Source of the DNA: Neoarius graeffei
Taxonomy: Eukaryota; Chordata; Actinopteri; Siluriformes; Ariidae
Direction: 5' to 3'
Length of the DNA stretch: 64,000 nt
Assembly (NCBI RefSeq): GCF_027579695.1
Contig: NC_083571.1
Span: 36,496,943-36,560,942 of the forward strand
The translations under genes were made by a program, and so were the position numbers. The notes beneath the pieces were generated by a model. It was not told where the DNA came from. It ran no database searches and worked only from the letters and a program-made list of their open reading frames with translations. Below are positions 20,195-31,897 of the stretch, piece after piece; the first letter of the stretch is position 1; the number at the start of each line of letters is the position of its first letter.

Positions 20195-21099
20195 AGGCCC
20201 GGTCCCACTGGCCGATGGACACAAAACGTATGCAAAAAGGACACAGCGGACGAGCAAAATTTCGGGGGTGGCTCTCTCCGTTTTCATCCACTCCAGAAAT
20301 GGACAAAATTGGCGAAAATTTGCGAAAACAGAACGGAAAAGAACGGTCGTGGGTAGTATATAGCGGGGATGTTAAACGCATGTTCATAGTAAGCCTAGCG
20401 GATGAAAGCGGATGGAAGTGGATGACAGCTCCGAATGGGTTACCGGTGATAACTGAGAAGCGGACGCATAGCAGAAAGAGCGGATGCATAGCGGATGAAG
20501 GGGATGCATCACGTACGCCTAACGGAAACAAAGGGGATGTTGCGCGGATGTATATCGGATGCAGACCGTTCACTGCGCTAGGTGTCCTTCTACATACTCT
20601 AGACATACTCCAGACATCCTAAATATACGAGATACATCCCAGATATAAACGCTTTGTCCGTTTTGAATACTTTATATACGAGATGCATACGCTTACATCC
20701 TTTCTATTTCCGTGCTATTAACGACGAATAGACGTTTCATGTACCTTATCTTTCCTCCCTCTTTCCGTTTTCAGCTGCAGCGGATGTGAGTTGCGAGGAT
20801 GCCCAGAGGATGCAGAGAGGATACAGCAGACGTTTAACGGATGATAGAACGTCTGTTGCTCGTATATGTCATGGATTTACATCGTACACGGCGGAAAGTT
20901 CATCCGTTCTAAAAGTTTTGTGCAGCTCAAAACTTTTTGCGCGGATGAAATCACAGTGGACGGATGCTCGATGGATAGAGCGTATGAAGCACGTATGCAA
21001 TGAGTACACAACAGATGCATAGCATTTTCCAACGGATGGCAAAGATTTTTTTACGTTTTACATCCTCTTTGCATCCGTAAGTGCAGTGGGACCGGGCCT
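20195..21099. mobile_element. PIF/Harbinger-like non-autonomous element
   Basis: A 905-bp insert with perfect terminal inverted repeats AGGCCCGGTCCCACT and a 3-bp duplication TAA (20,192-20,194 and 21,100-21,102), the TWA target of Harbinger elements. Three other spacers plus the short spacer show the empty site GTAACTAAAGATGCAC. It is rich in dispersed CGGATG motifs and has no transposase frame. Confidence 0.88.
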
Positions 21100-21178
21100 T
21101 AAAGATGCACAGGAAGTGGCTTTAGCTGCCAGGGCCTGAGAGAATGTAGCTTAGATTTCCTGTGTGCATGTAAATAGG

Positions 21179-21180
<2 letters not shown>

Positions 21181-21218
<38 letters not shown>

Positions 21219-21426
21219 CGCACACGCGTGTGTGTGTGTGCGTGTCCATGTGTGTGTCCATGTGTGTGTACATGTTCTGAGCTGCAGGGCCTTGCTGTGG
21301 ATTTCTGGTCTTGTTGTTCACACACAGAGGAGAGATACACTGCTTTAATAATCTGATATGTTCACTAACTATTTTAAAAAGACCTGTCGTGTGTGTATGT
21401 GATATGAGTGTTTGTACACATTTCAG

Positions 21427-21481
<55 letters not shown>
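21181..21481. repeat. (TG)n tracts
   Basis: Two dinucleotide tracts, about 21,181-21,216 and 21,429-21,481, separated by sequence shared with 35,265-35,416 and 44,145-44,302. Translations of these tracts are not genes. Confidence 0.95.
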
Positions 21482-21483
<2 letters not shown>

Positions 21484-21539
21484 TGAGATTCAGAAATGTA
21501 TTTATTTCAGTGATTTTACTCTCAAGTTGAGAAATTGGC

Positions 21540-21840
21540 CATGAGGCAGGTAAGTGTTTCATCCTGGCCCAGATACCCAGCCATGGGTTTCTGATGAGTT
21601 GCATGGAACAGAAGTTCCTTACAGCTCTTTGATACCTACATTTGGATCATCTCTTCTTTAATTTGAGAGTCCTGTGTCTCATGATATAACCTATCCCTAA
21701 TAATAAAAAAAAAATATGGATGGGTGAGCACAAAATTTGGCTGGATTTGATGTCTGTCAATTATTCCCACTTGATTGAACACCTACCTCAGGTTTTTGTC
21801 TCATGACTGCTCCAAGGGGAACTCCCGAGGGGAATCCCTG
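21540..21840 (-). pseudogene. inverted gypsy protease/integrase fragment, copy E1
   Basis: The minus strand shows the PMAGHLGQDE-like integrase start and the linker block found at 5,541-6,035, heavily decayed. It abuts an LTR in the opposite direction (21,841). The copies at 35,517 and 44,430 have the same arrangement. Confidence 0.7.
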
Positions 21841-21937
21841 TGTGGCAGTGGGGGTGTGGTCAAGCATCAGTTTAAGAATGGAGGGCAGAGTCAGGGAAGT
21901 TGTGTGGCAATGTGAGCACACCTGTTGTCAGCTGATG

Positions 21938-21974
<37 letters not shown>

Positions 21975-22195
21975 TGTTTTAGTGATGACAGAGCATTGAA
22001 AATGAGGGGGAGAGCGAAGAGGCGGCTGTCTCGCAACCACAGCATGTGTGTGTGTATATGTGTATATATGTGCAAGTTGATGTTAAGCTGAAAAGCAAGA
22101 GTCAAAATAAATAAGACTGTGTTCAGTATCATTTTCCTGCCTGTCTGCACTTCAGTGTTCCATCCACCCTCAGGGACATACTACACTGGTGCCGA
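21841..22195 (+). repeat. LTR of decayed gypsy copy E1
   Basis: Starts TGTGGCAGTGGGGGTGTGG like the LTRs of copies A and B and ends CTACA. A (TG)n tract lies inside at 21,937-21,972. It is followed by a primer site TGGTGCCGACATCCAGGA (22,197-22,214), a mutated tRNA-Phe type site. Confidence 0.8.
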
Positions 22196-23030
22196 CATCC
22201 AGGACACTGAATGGAACTGCTCATGGAGTCCTCCCCATTTAAAGACCTTGTCCATGCCCTTGCTGATGCCCAACCAATCCAATACCAAGCACTGATCGCC
22301 CTGTGTAAAGAACAGGATCTGTGCTTTGAGGCCTTGTTGCAGGCTTGGCAGAAAGTTTGTCAGGCTTTCTGGCACTTGCTCATGTTGGCGGGGCATCCAT
22401 GGACCTCTCCGTCAGCACCCTCACAAAGATGGGGTCTCACGACAACCCAGAAGCCCTGCTCATGCTCTTTGAGGAAGCTGTAGAGGCATGGGGGTGGCCG
22501 GTCGAGCAATGAGTGGCTCGTTTTCTGCCACTCCTCACTGGAGAAGCCCAGCTCACTGCCCAACAGCTGCCTGTTTACAGGCCGCTCAACTATGCTGACT
22601 TGAAGTGAGCTGTCTTGCAGCTTGTCAGCTGCTCCCCAAAACAACATCATCAGTGTTTCCGCATGCTGACACTGGATGAAGTTGGCCGGCAATTTGCTTT
22701 CGACCCACTATTCCAGGATGCCTGCCACTGGTGTCTGAGGGCAGAAGACAGTGACGCCGAGGGGATCATCAATGCTGTGGTGTTGGAGCAGTTCATCACA
22801 CAGCTGCCAGAAGGGATAGTGGAGTGGGTCCGTTGCCACTACCTGGTGTTGCTGGATTGTGTGATTGAGTTGGCAGAGGGCCATCTGGCAGTGATTCCAG
22901 TGACAGGCGGACATCCAGCCTCTTCTCTCTCTCTCTCCCTCCCTCCCTCCCTCCCTCCTTCAATTCCCCCTCTTCTCATCCCCACCCCATCCCTGCACCA
23001 TAGAAAGGGGGGCTGACCCTCCCAGCCAGC
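22196..23030 (+). pseudogene. gypsy copy E1 gag with SCAN-like region
   Basis: Starts at ATG 22,211/22,226 (MESSPFKDLVHALADAQ) and breaks into several frames. The SCAN-like part at 22,615-22,910 reads FRMLTLDEVGRQFAFD and VVLEQFITQLPEGIVEWV. An (C/T)n tract follows at 22,921-22,960. Element order and LTR place it in the Gmr1-like group with A and B. Confidence 0.8.
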
Positions 23031-24660
23031 TTGCTGAGCCTGTGGTGTTCCCTCCTTCCTTCCATTATGTGTCTGTGTCTTCTCCCACTCAGGTGAGTGA
23101 TCCCGGCAATGCCAGTGCATAGGTGAAGCCTGGGCAGGTATCCTGGATCTGTGGGGAGTCTTGGCATTTCCATAACCAGTGACAAGTGCTGGAGGTGTGT
23201 GCCATGTTCTGGATCCCTGATGTGCCAGAGACCACCTTCGATTGGGCTGGAGCACATTGCATATTGGTGAGCATTGAAGGGGAAACATATCACGCATTGG
23301 TGGATTCCAGTTGTAATCAGACCTCAGTCCACCAAAGCCTGGTTCTAGGTGAGGCATTAGGGGGAGCACAACTGGTGAAGATTTTATGTACACATGAGGA
23401 TGTTCATGAATATCCACTAGTATCCATTCACATCGTATTTTGGGGAACAATACATAGTGTACAGGTGATAGTTAGCCCACGCCTCACCCCCCCACTGATT
23501 CAGGGGACAGATTGGCCAGGGTTTAATGTTTTATGGAACGTGTAGTTGTGGGCTGATCCTGCAGTAGAGTGTCACATGGAGATCCCAGTGTGGCATTGTC
23601 TGGGAAAGCAGTCAGTGCGTCAGTGTGATATGGAGAAATGGGAGCAGCCAACCCCTCTCTCTCAGGGATTTCCTTGAGGATTTCCTCTTTGCTCAACCCA
23701 AGAGAAGACTCTGCATCATTCTTTTGACTGAGAGTAGTCAATGGTCAGACCCTCCAGCCAAATGCAACACTCTCCTTCCTGTACATCACGATTATTAAAG
23801 ATAGGTTATACTGAGTGATGCAGGACACTCATACCTGTGAGGAAATAACCCAGTTGTTAATCCCAAAGAACTCTTGGGAAATCTTATTCCATGTGGCTCA
23901 ATTTAACCCTATGGACAGATACTTAGGTCAGGATAAGACACGAGCCCGAATAATGGCCCAGTTCTATTGGCCAGGGATTTCGGGGATGACCATAGGGGGT
24001 GTGTGGCATGCTGCGAATGCCAGTTGGTGAACCTGGTGGCCACTCCAAAAGGGTCCTTGTGCCCTCTTCTCCTATTCGAGATCCCCTTCGAAAGAATTGG
24101 TATGGATCTTGTCAATCCATTGCATCAGTTGGCATGAGCATTTTGTTTTATTTGTCTCCTAATGGACTATGCGATGCGATGCCCAGAAGCAGCCCCACTG
24201 CATAACATTTGGCAATGTGACAGATGTACTGTTTAAAATTATGTCCCAAGTCAGGACTCCCAAAGAAAGCCTGACTGACCAAGGCACTACATTAAGGTCA
24301 TGCACAGTTTGTGAACTTTGTGAGTTATTTGGGGTTAAATCTATCCACACCAGCATTTTTCACCCACAAACAGATGGCCTGGTCAAATGCTTCAACCAAA
24401 CTCTTAAAAACTTGAATTCATAAGTTTGTAAATGAAAAGACATATTTGGGATAAATGGCTTGAGCCCCTGTTGTTCACCATTCCAGAGGTTCCATAAGGA
24501 ACTCCACAGGGTTCTTTGCATTTGAATTATTATATGTGTGTAAGCCTAGCGGCATTTTGGGAAGAGGGAAAACAGAGGTTTTTCACCTTTGCTTAGAGAG
24601 TGGGAGGTTTTGCCATTCTCCGCCCAACAATCATTTACACATCGCCACTGAACAGTCTCT
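23031..24660 (+). pseudogene. gypsy copy E1 protease and integrase remnants
   Basis: Protease region at 23,186-23,545 (LVDSSCNQTSVHQSLV, with the DSG motif changed to DSS, and IQGTDWPGF), integrase pieces at 23,815-24,420 including ESLTDQGTTLRS and SIFHPQTDGLVKCFNQTL. The zinc knuckle is ruined. RT and RNase H are absent: similarity ends near 24,600. Frameshifts and stops are many. Confidence 0.78.
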
Positions 24661-25505
24661 GAGGACATGAATGTGAAGTTTGTACTTTTACAGACTGCTG
24701 AATTCTGCCATCTCTGTGGTGCCTCTCTGGTCTGTTTGATAGGACACCGAAATCAGACAGACAATATATTGAAATGGGGATCAGCACCACGGACAGTGAC
24801 TATTTCTAATTCTAATCTGAACACTAGCATTCCTGAGCTTTATGAGTGATGCAGTGCCTAGTTACATTTATTACATTTATTAACCCAACAACATGGTGAG
24901 CCTCCTCATCTACATCCTTGGGCTGATGTCTTTTGCAGTATTATTCTAATGTTGAAAATCATTATGTATGAAAAGTGATTCTTGACTGTCACATTTCTCA
25001 CAACAACTGAAGCTATGATTTCTCTTGGGCTGAAGATGGACAGGATTCCAAGCAATTTTTCAGACATCAGAAGTGGACATTGATGCTAGGTGTATAATTG
25101 CTTTAAAATCCAACAGCATATAACTCCAGTGTTGCAAATGAGTGCATCAGTACAATTTCACTCGAATTGACCGTGTCTCTTTTTACACCTTTATTACTTT
25201 CTGTGCAAGTCAGAGGAAATGTAATGGAACTCATTTTCTAACCACAATACACCATGTGAAATCGCCTCCTGAAAATGGGAATAGCACAGAAATTTTTTCG
25301 ATAGTAAACTTTTCCTTAATTCAGCCATTCTGCAATGGCCTGACCCCTGAGCCCTGACCCTAGAACAGGATGGAACAGTAGACTGGTGCATTGTGGTGCT
25401 GAGGAACTTGCAGAAGTCCTGGGTTTTTGCAGAAGATGTGACCAAAGCACAGACCTCAATGTCTAAGCCATGCAATATTAATACATTTACTCAATCTACA
25501 AACTC
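24661..25505. repeat. long-spacer module, unassigned, copy L1
   Basis: Shared with 39,100-39,930 and 48,010-48,840. No supported gene. A short plus-strand frame MVSLLIYILGLMSFA at 24,893 resembles a signal peptide and is kept in all three copies, but no V exon follows. Confidence 0.6.
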
Positions 25506-25875
25506 GGGCGGCATGGTGGTGTAGTGGTTAGCGCTGTCGCCTCACAGCAAGAAGGTCCGGGTTCGAGCCCTGTGGCCGGCGAGGGCCTTTCTGTGTGGAG
25601 TTTGCATGTTCTCCCTGTGTCCGTGTGGGTTTCCTCCGGGTGCTCCGGTTTCCCCCACAGTCCAAAGACATGCAGGTTAGGTTAAATGGTGACTCTAAAT
25701 TGACCATAGGTGTGAGTGTGAATGGTTGTCTGTGTCTATGTGTCAGCCCTGTGGTGACCTGGCAACTTGTCCAGGGTGTACCCCGCCTTTCGCCCGTAGT
25801 CAGCTGGGATAGGCTCCAGCCTGCCTGCGATGCTGTAGAAGGATAAAGCAGCTAGAGATAATGAGATGAGATGAG
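25506..25875 (+). mobile_element. tRNA-derived SINE
   Basis: Same family as 54-465. 13-bp duplication AATCTACAAACTC at 25,493-25,505 and 25,876-25,888. The matching places in the other long spacers (39,925 and 48,832) are empty. Confidence 0.93.
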
Positions 25876-26602
25876 AATCTACAAACTCAATGTTTTATGA
25901 TTTTGGATTTGCCTGCTATCTTTGTTGTGGATGTTTTGACACTTGACCCAAATAGTTCCGTCTGAACTGTAGATCAATTGTGCAGTTCAATGCATTATTT
26001 TTGTGCAGTTGCAGAATGGGAATCATTATTTTCATAATTTATTATTTGCTTTCTTTTGGTACCAACACTCACATGGTGAAGAGCTGCACTCTGTGGATGA
26101 TGTCATGTCAGATATCACACCACTAAACTCAGATAATTGTATATTATACTCCTGTGAAGTCTTTTTTTTAAATTATCAATAAGGTCTTCTGTCTCTTCTG
26201 CTGGCCATGACAACTCAAGCCACAAAATCTGAAACAGGAAGTGATGACAAAAACCAGATGAACCATGCAGATAACCAGTGTGCAGCTCTGAGCCCAGAGA
26301 GCTTCTGCAGATTGGTCGAAGCCCCAGAATCCACCGTTGTTAAAAGGATCAGTTATCAGTTCTTAACAGTTCTCTGGAGTGAATCTGAACTCTACAACTG
26401 TGTTCACACTTCACCAGTCAGACTGAACTCTCACACAAATGAGCCATGGCCTGAAAAACACACCTTCTGAAAGCAATCTCACCTTCTTCCTGTTTTTGAG
26501 TTTTGCCTGTTTTTTCTTTGTAAGTTCTAATTGTGATTTTCTGCACTTTGATCATCTTGCATTCATGATCTCATTATTACAAAACTGAATGACAGGCAGC
26601 TG

Positions 26603-26646
<44 letters not shown>

Positions 26647-26764
26647 ACAGGAAGTTCAGTAAGAGGAGTTCAGGTCGCTGCTGATCTCAGATCAGTTTAA
26701 CATGGTCGTGGTTGAATCATCAGGCTCATTGACAACAGTGTAACTGACCCTAACTTAGATAATA

Positions 26765-26825
<61 letters not shown>

Positions 26826-27012
26826 GCTGCAGAATAAAACCGTAAGACATGACTGTGTTTGTTTCTCTTTCAAATTTTCAAATTCCAGATGTGTCTTTAG
26901 TATTTATTATAAATGTGATCACAAACACACAAACAAGTGCACATTATACAGCATTCATAAAGCAAACAAGTGACGTAAGTCAAAGTGGTGTGTGTGTGTG
27001 TGTGTGTGTGTG
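25876..27012. repeat. long-spacer module with microsatellites, copy L1
   Basis: Non-coding. It holds (CT)n at 26,604-26,643, (CA)n at 26,766-26,823 and (TG)n at 26,990-27,012; the last lies in the 3' UTR of the receptor gene to the right. AATAAA on the minus strand at 26,903-26,908 is the likely polyadenylation signal of that gene. Confidence 0.75.
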
Positions 27013-27013
27013 T

Positions 27014-27106
27014 TTAGTCTGATTTGACTGCAGGTTTCTGAAGTGTGTAAAAGACTTCAGTGTGACAACAGAATTCCCCCATAACACTCCTCTCACACTG
27101 ACGTAC

Positions 27107-27164
<58 letters not shown>

Positions 27165-28324
27165 AACAGCAGTTTAAAGACTAAATGAAGATGAGTGTCT
27201 GTGTATAAAATACCTGAAAGTCCTTCTCAGTGAGCAGCTCTCCTCTCTTTTCACAGCCTGAGGAGAAAACAAAACAAAACAAAAATCTCCAACATTTAAT
27301 CTCGTTTATGAAGTCACTCATGAGAGAAGAATCAGTTGATTGTTCAGGATTGAGACCCGATGCATGTGTGGAAACTCTGATCTTTGATTCTCACTCGGGT
27401 GATGAAGGTCACTTTCACCTGGATCTGTATGTTTATGACAGAAATCATTGACAGTGCTGAGAGCGAGTGTGTGAGTACCTTTAGTGGTGTTTGTGCAGAG
27501 CCAGTACACACAGATGGAGGAGAGGAGTGAGGAGAGGAGAACAGACACAGCACACACACTCAACATCAGCTTCCAGCTAACACCCCACTCTGATACACAC
27601 AGCTCACACACGCTGGGAGAGGATTCTGCTGAGGAACACACACACACACACACACACACACCAAATTTTGAATCTAAAAATGTCACCAGAACATTTTTCA
27701 GTTTAATTTGGATAATCTTAAAGATGCATCAATTTTACAAAACCTCAGGAAGACAAAAAATGTAAATAATTATTAGACAATCTTACTGAGTAGAGAGAGT
27801 CGAATGGATCTGTTTCCGTAATGATACACAGCACTCTGAACTATGATGCCATCTTTTAACTCTGAAACTATTTTCTCATGTATAGCGCAGTAGTACAGGC
27901 CCAGATCTGATTCTGTGATGTTCTTAATCAGGAGATTGTGTGTGTTGGTGGAGCCGTTAAACACAAACAAGTAATGTGGAGAAACATCACGCATCAAATT
28001 TTGAGTTGACATCATGAATCGAGGTTGATTCTGATGTGAGCAGTTTCTGAACCACACTGTATAAAATCCACTTTTCCAAACACAGTCGGAGTAGAGCGTG
28101 ACGTCATCTCCTCGTCTGACTCTCATCTCCACTTCTGCTCCAGAGATCCTCTTCTGACTGGAGAACACAACACCTGCAACACAACATCACACTTTACAGT
28201 ACACTGAGGAGGGAGTACAAACTTCTGCACAACCTCACAGCAAGTTTTAATTCTTTAGAAAGTGTGTAAAAGTTCAATGTGACTTACACACGAGAGTGAT
28301 GAGAGCGACTCTTGATGTCTCCAT
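27014..28324 (-). CDS. immune-type receptor gene 1 (V type a, tail I)
   Basis: Five exons: 28,324-28,288 (leader), 28,173-27,787 (V domain), 27,673-27,479 (stalk and transmembrane), 27,257-27,214 and 27,106-27,014 (tail), 251 residues. All junctions have GT/AG sites and matching phase. Residues 1-18 look like a short signal peptide, 25-141 one V-like Ig domain with VTLYSDC (43), VWFRNC (53, 57), DLGLYYC (108) and a J-like YGNRSIRL, 176-201 the membrane segment without charged residues. The tail has FYCHTEV-type tyrosine context lost to Cys and VFYTLQ, which is not an ITIM. A (TG)n tract inside the stalk exon codes for Val-Cys repeats (147-154), not seen in the sister genes. It is related to fish NITR-like receptors; the exact family is inferred. 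Confidence 0.85.
27111..27160. repeat. (GA)n tract used as polypyrimidine tract of gene 1
   Basis: On the gene strand this is (CT)n directly before the acceptor of the last exon at 27,106. The same tract occurs at 41,195-41,250 and 50,094-50,161, at different lengths. Confidence 0.85.
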
Positions 28325-28470
28325 CTCAGACACTGGTGCTGAGCGGCTCATGCTGCTGAAGCTCTTTCATGTGGTTGTGTGTTCTTTAATCTGATTGGTC
28401 CACGTCAATGGAACGTTTCTCTCTCGCTCTCTAACAGCTCATTGGTTGCAGTTAAACTGTGATGTTTAGA
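28325..28470 (-). promoter_or_regulatory. receptor promoter region with CCAAT boxes
   Basis: Two CCAAT boxes on the gene strand (28,394-28,398 and 28,441-28,445 as ATTGG on plus), 70-120 bases upstream of the start codon. The same layout is kept upstream of all five leader exons. No clear TATA box. Confidence 0.5.
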
Positions 28471-28839
28471 TAAGCGGGAGACGAACAAACCTCTCCTGTC
28501 TATTAACACCTTGTCATTTTTTTATCACTCTGATCTTTCTTACACCTCATTGGTCAGCAGGTCAGGTGTTTTATCTGGTGACTCTAACTTTGAGCCAAAT
28601 TAGTACATTTTGTTTGTGAGACGAAAGCAGATTGTGAAACCTGAGTGAGTAAATTAAGTGAATCTATCCAGTGTGTGTTTCAGCTGATCCAAGATCAGTG
28701 TCTCTGTTCGTAATGGCTTTGATCATGTGACTTCTACAATGTAAAGCTGATGTTAGATCAGTAACTAAAGATGCACAGGAAGTGGCTTTAGCTGCCAGGA
28801 CCAGAGAGAATGTAGCTTTGATTTCCTGTGTACATGTAT

Positions 28840-28872
<33 letters not shown>

Positions 28873-29154
28873 CATGCGCATGCATTTTTCTCAAAAACTG
28901 AAAGGTGTTTTGGTTCTTCGTATTTATGAAATGACCGTCTCTAACCACAAAAACTTTCCATTTTGTGTGTGTGTGTGTGAGATTGCATGTGTCCCTACAT
29001 TCCTTCCAAGCTCCACCAGCTACCATCACCCCAACAGAGATGGAAGTCAGTGAAAGCACAAAGAGATAAATGGTTGACTAGTGGAAATAAGACACAAGTG
29101 AGAATCATCAGGCCTTACCTGCTGATTTGATGTGGATGAGCCGAAACAGCTTCA
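28471..29154. repeat. short-spacer module, copy S1, first part
   Basis: Non-coding. It includes GTAACTAAAGATGCACAGG (an empty Harbinger site, about 28,760-28,780) and (TG)n at 28,848-28,871, so its start resembles the long spacer before the two diverge near 28,920. Confidence 0.6.
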
Positions 29155-30656
29155 AGCAGATATGCAGAACCTTTATTTTTAAATAAATTTCTGAGTGGAT
29201 AGTGTCTCCACCCTTGACTCTTGTATGCTGCATAAATGGGAATAAAAGTATATATTTCTGAGAGATAAAATCGACTGCAAATTTGGCATTCGAGCTGCCC
29301 TGCTGAGCCAGCCAGCCCTGATTGTGTGACGTCACAGCAGTAACCGGTTTTAAGGCCGAGACCTTTTACAGTTATAGACCAAAGTCATATAAATAAAAGT
29401 TTATGGTGAAAGTAAGAAATACCGTTTCTGACTTGCTCAACTAAGACTGATTTGACTTCATTGATTGTGGGTTGACTCTCATTAAAACAGGATAGGTGTT
29501 ATAACTTATGCAACATACATGTACATGCATGCATTTTCACTGATAAAATGTAAAAGGCTAATTAAATAATCAGATAAACTGAGACAATCACATTCTGAAG
29601 CAAATTAAATAATCTTATAACGGTAACTTAAACACACAATACAAGTTACATGTATTAATCTAAATGCAGGTAAACAACGTCTTGTTTTTGTTGTTTTTTA
29701 TCCAAATGAGAGTCGGAGCTTACCCGTCTGTGTTCTTGCTTCTTGAAAGCCAATCTTGTGGCTGATTGTTTTGAAACAATCTGACTTTCAGTTGTTCATT
29801 CAGTTCTCTGTTCATTCACTTCTTCCACCTAAGGGCAAGATGGCAGCGATATCCAGTTTAGAAATACCGTAAGACGGCTGCTCCACTCATTCTCTCCATA
29901 CAGAGTACTCCGCCATTACTGCTCAGCTCAGGCAATTACGAAAACCTGGGACGGAATGGGATGTCACCGTTTTCAGCAACAACTGTGGGGAGGTCACTGC
30001 CCAAGAGATATGTCCCGTCCTGTCCTGTCCTGGGTTTTACCAACAACCCTTGGCTCACGTTCCAGGAGGACTGGTGCAAGTGAACTCACTTAAAAAAAAT
30101 AAAATAAATACTTTCCTTTTCTTGTTTTATTTTTTTAATTGTTGATACTGCACCCTCTTTCAATATGGGCTTAGAGCCAACGCTCCTCAACAGATCAGAG
30201 GTCTCGTACGAGTCTTCAGTAAAATGTGCAGAGCAGAGGAGAGACCACTTTATAGGTGCCAAATGTGTCCATGAATTTCTCACAAAACACGTCCAAATCT
30301 TTGCAGTTTGAACATTCTTGGGCCATGAATGCAACATAAATCCACCTTCTGTCATGTCACTGCACTGGCCAAAAACACATCTATGTGGCATGGCAATAAA
30401 TTAGCTCAGAATGGAGGATCAGACTTGCAGTCAGCTCTGTGTTTTAGCAGAAATGGCGATGAGACTGATAGACTTGCTATTGTGACGTTACGGACGTCAA
30501 GGTCATTCACTCAGACCGCTACCTATATAAATCACTTTAATCATAAAAATTACTATATTAGATTCATTGTTAGCGCTTAAAACTATTCCTGTGCCATTCT
30601 TGAGGTCTCAAGGCATTTATAAACTAAAAGTGAGGCCATGGCTCTGCATATCTGCT
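29155..30656 (-). mobile_element. THAP-coding DNA transposon, Kolobok-like
   Basis: Terminal inverted repeats AGCAGATATGCAGA(A/G)CC at 29,155-29,171 and 30,640-30,656. The right flank is TTAA and the left TTCA, suggesting a TTAA target with one later change. A THAP exon lies inside on the minus strand. TTAA targets with THAP proteins are known for Kolobok elements; P-type elements are the alternative. No catalytic region is visible. Confidence 0.55.
30086..30391 (-). pseudogene. THAP zinc-finger exon
   Basis: 101 codons from ATG 30,391. MPHRCVFGQC gives the first two Cys, then FMLHSWPKN, IWTCFVRNSW and LLCSAHF giving the C-x2-H pair, and an AVSTI motif near the end in the place of the usual AVPTIF box. 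These are the landmarks of a THAP DNA-binding domain. The second copy at 59,098-59,196 has a stop after 32 codons. Most likely a transposase first exon rather than a host gene. Confidence 0.65.
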
Positions 30657-31205
30657 TTAAGAAGTTTGCATTTATCGTAATGCTGGAACTAAATACAGAC
30701 TACTGGTTGGTTTACATGCCCCGTGAACACCACCCAAAAGTAGCCTTTTTGTACAAGAAGATGATTCTGTCTGTCTTATACAGCTTTCACTGAGAACCTG
30801 CAACCTTCCAGTATCTCAATAGTCCTGATACCTGCCCAGCTCTCCTGCTACTTTGCAGCACATAGCTGGAGGATGGAGGTGCTTCACACTTATCTAGATT
30901 ATGACATTATACTGTCCTTCATTGAATGGAATCAGGAGTTCTTGGCCAGGTCCTTGGTCAACACCTTGAGTAACAGAATATGACAAAAGCAGAAAAAGTT
31001 CTTCCTCATTTGACCACAACTATTTTATATTCCCAGACGGACTTCATCCCAAACCCACTTGCTCCACTAAACCACTCACTCTCCCTCCTCTTCCTCCCTC
31101 CCACACAGTTTAAATTCCTCAAACACCTCACTTGTTTGGATGGTTAGTGTTCATGATCAGCCCTTAAAAACTTATCCTTCACAATAAATTACACAATTAA
31201 TCTTC
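30657..31205. other. short-spacer sequence without gene, copy S1
   Basis: Matches 59,465-60,044. I see no supported coding region; short frames are not conserved between the two copies. Confidence 0.5.
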
Positions 31206-31576
31206 ACCAGAGAAATACATCCATCATCCATAACCACTTATCCTGTGCAGGGTCGCAGACAAGCTGAAGCCTATCCCAGCTGTCTATGGGCGAGAGGTGG
31301 GGTACACCCTGAACAAGTCACCAGATCATCGCAGGGCTGATACATAGAGATAAACAACCATTCACATTCACACCTACAGTCAAATTAGTGACATCAAGTA
31401 GCCTAACCTGCATGTCTTTGGACTGTGGGGAAAACCGGGGCCCCCGATGGAAACCCACGCAGACACAGGGAGAACATGCAAACTCCACACAGAAAGGCCC
31501 TCATAGGCCTCTGGGCTCGAACCCAGAACCCTCTTGCTTTTAGGCATCAGTGCTAACCACTACACCACCGTGCCAA
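31206..31576 (-). mobile_element. old tRNA-derived SINE, minus strand
   Basis: Reverse complement of the common SINE with many changes, missing the clean ATGAG tail (ATCCATCATCCAT instead). Present at the same place in the other short spacer (60,045-60,407), so it predates the duplication. Confidence 0.85.
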
Positions 31577-31897
31577 CATAAGAGAATTCCACAAATCTGA
31601 AAAAAGGCTGTAAATGTACAGTGAATATAATGTATTTGTGGGGCTTTTTCACGTCAGTAAGAATATACCAACAAGGTATTTTGATACAAATGTATTTTTA
31701 ACAATGCAATCAATTTCACTCTTACAATTAATCTAAAAATAATGAGAAATTTCAGCAATTAAACCATGATTCACAGGAACCAAGCATTTAAAATTAATTT
31801 CACTCTCTATTATTGTCATTAAGATGTAAAAAAAAAGTTTATTAAAATAATACACTGTGATCTAATACAAATTTCAGAATTCATTAACGCCTCCTCC

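Noticed and set aside
25194..25475. Minus-strand frame of 93 codons in the long spacer
   Set aside because: The copies at 39,579 and 48,485 have different lengths and frames and no known domain; likely chance.
26207..26470. Plus-strand frame of 87 codons starting MTTQATKSETGSDD
   Set aside because: The frame is not kept in the two other spacer copies (stop before the start in 40,250 and 49,160), and no domain is seen.
29108..29335. Minus-strand frame of 75 codons at the left end of the THAP element
   Set aside because: No domain; it covers the terminal repeat and is absent from the other copy.
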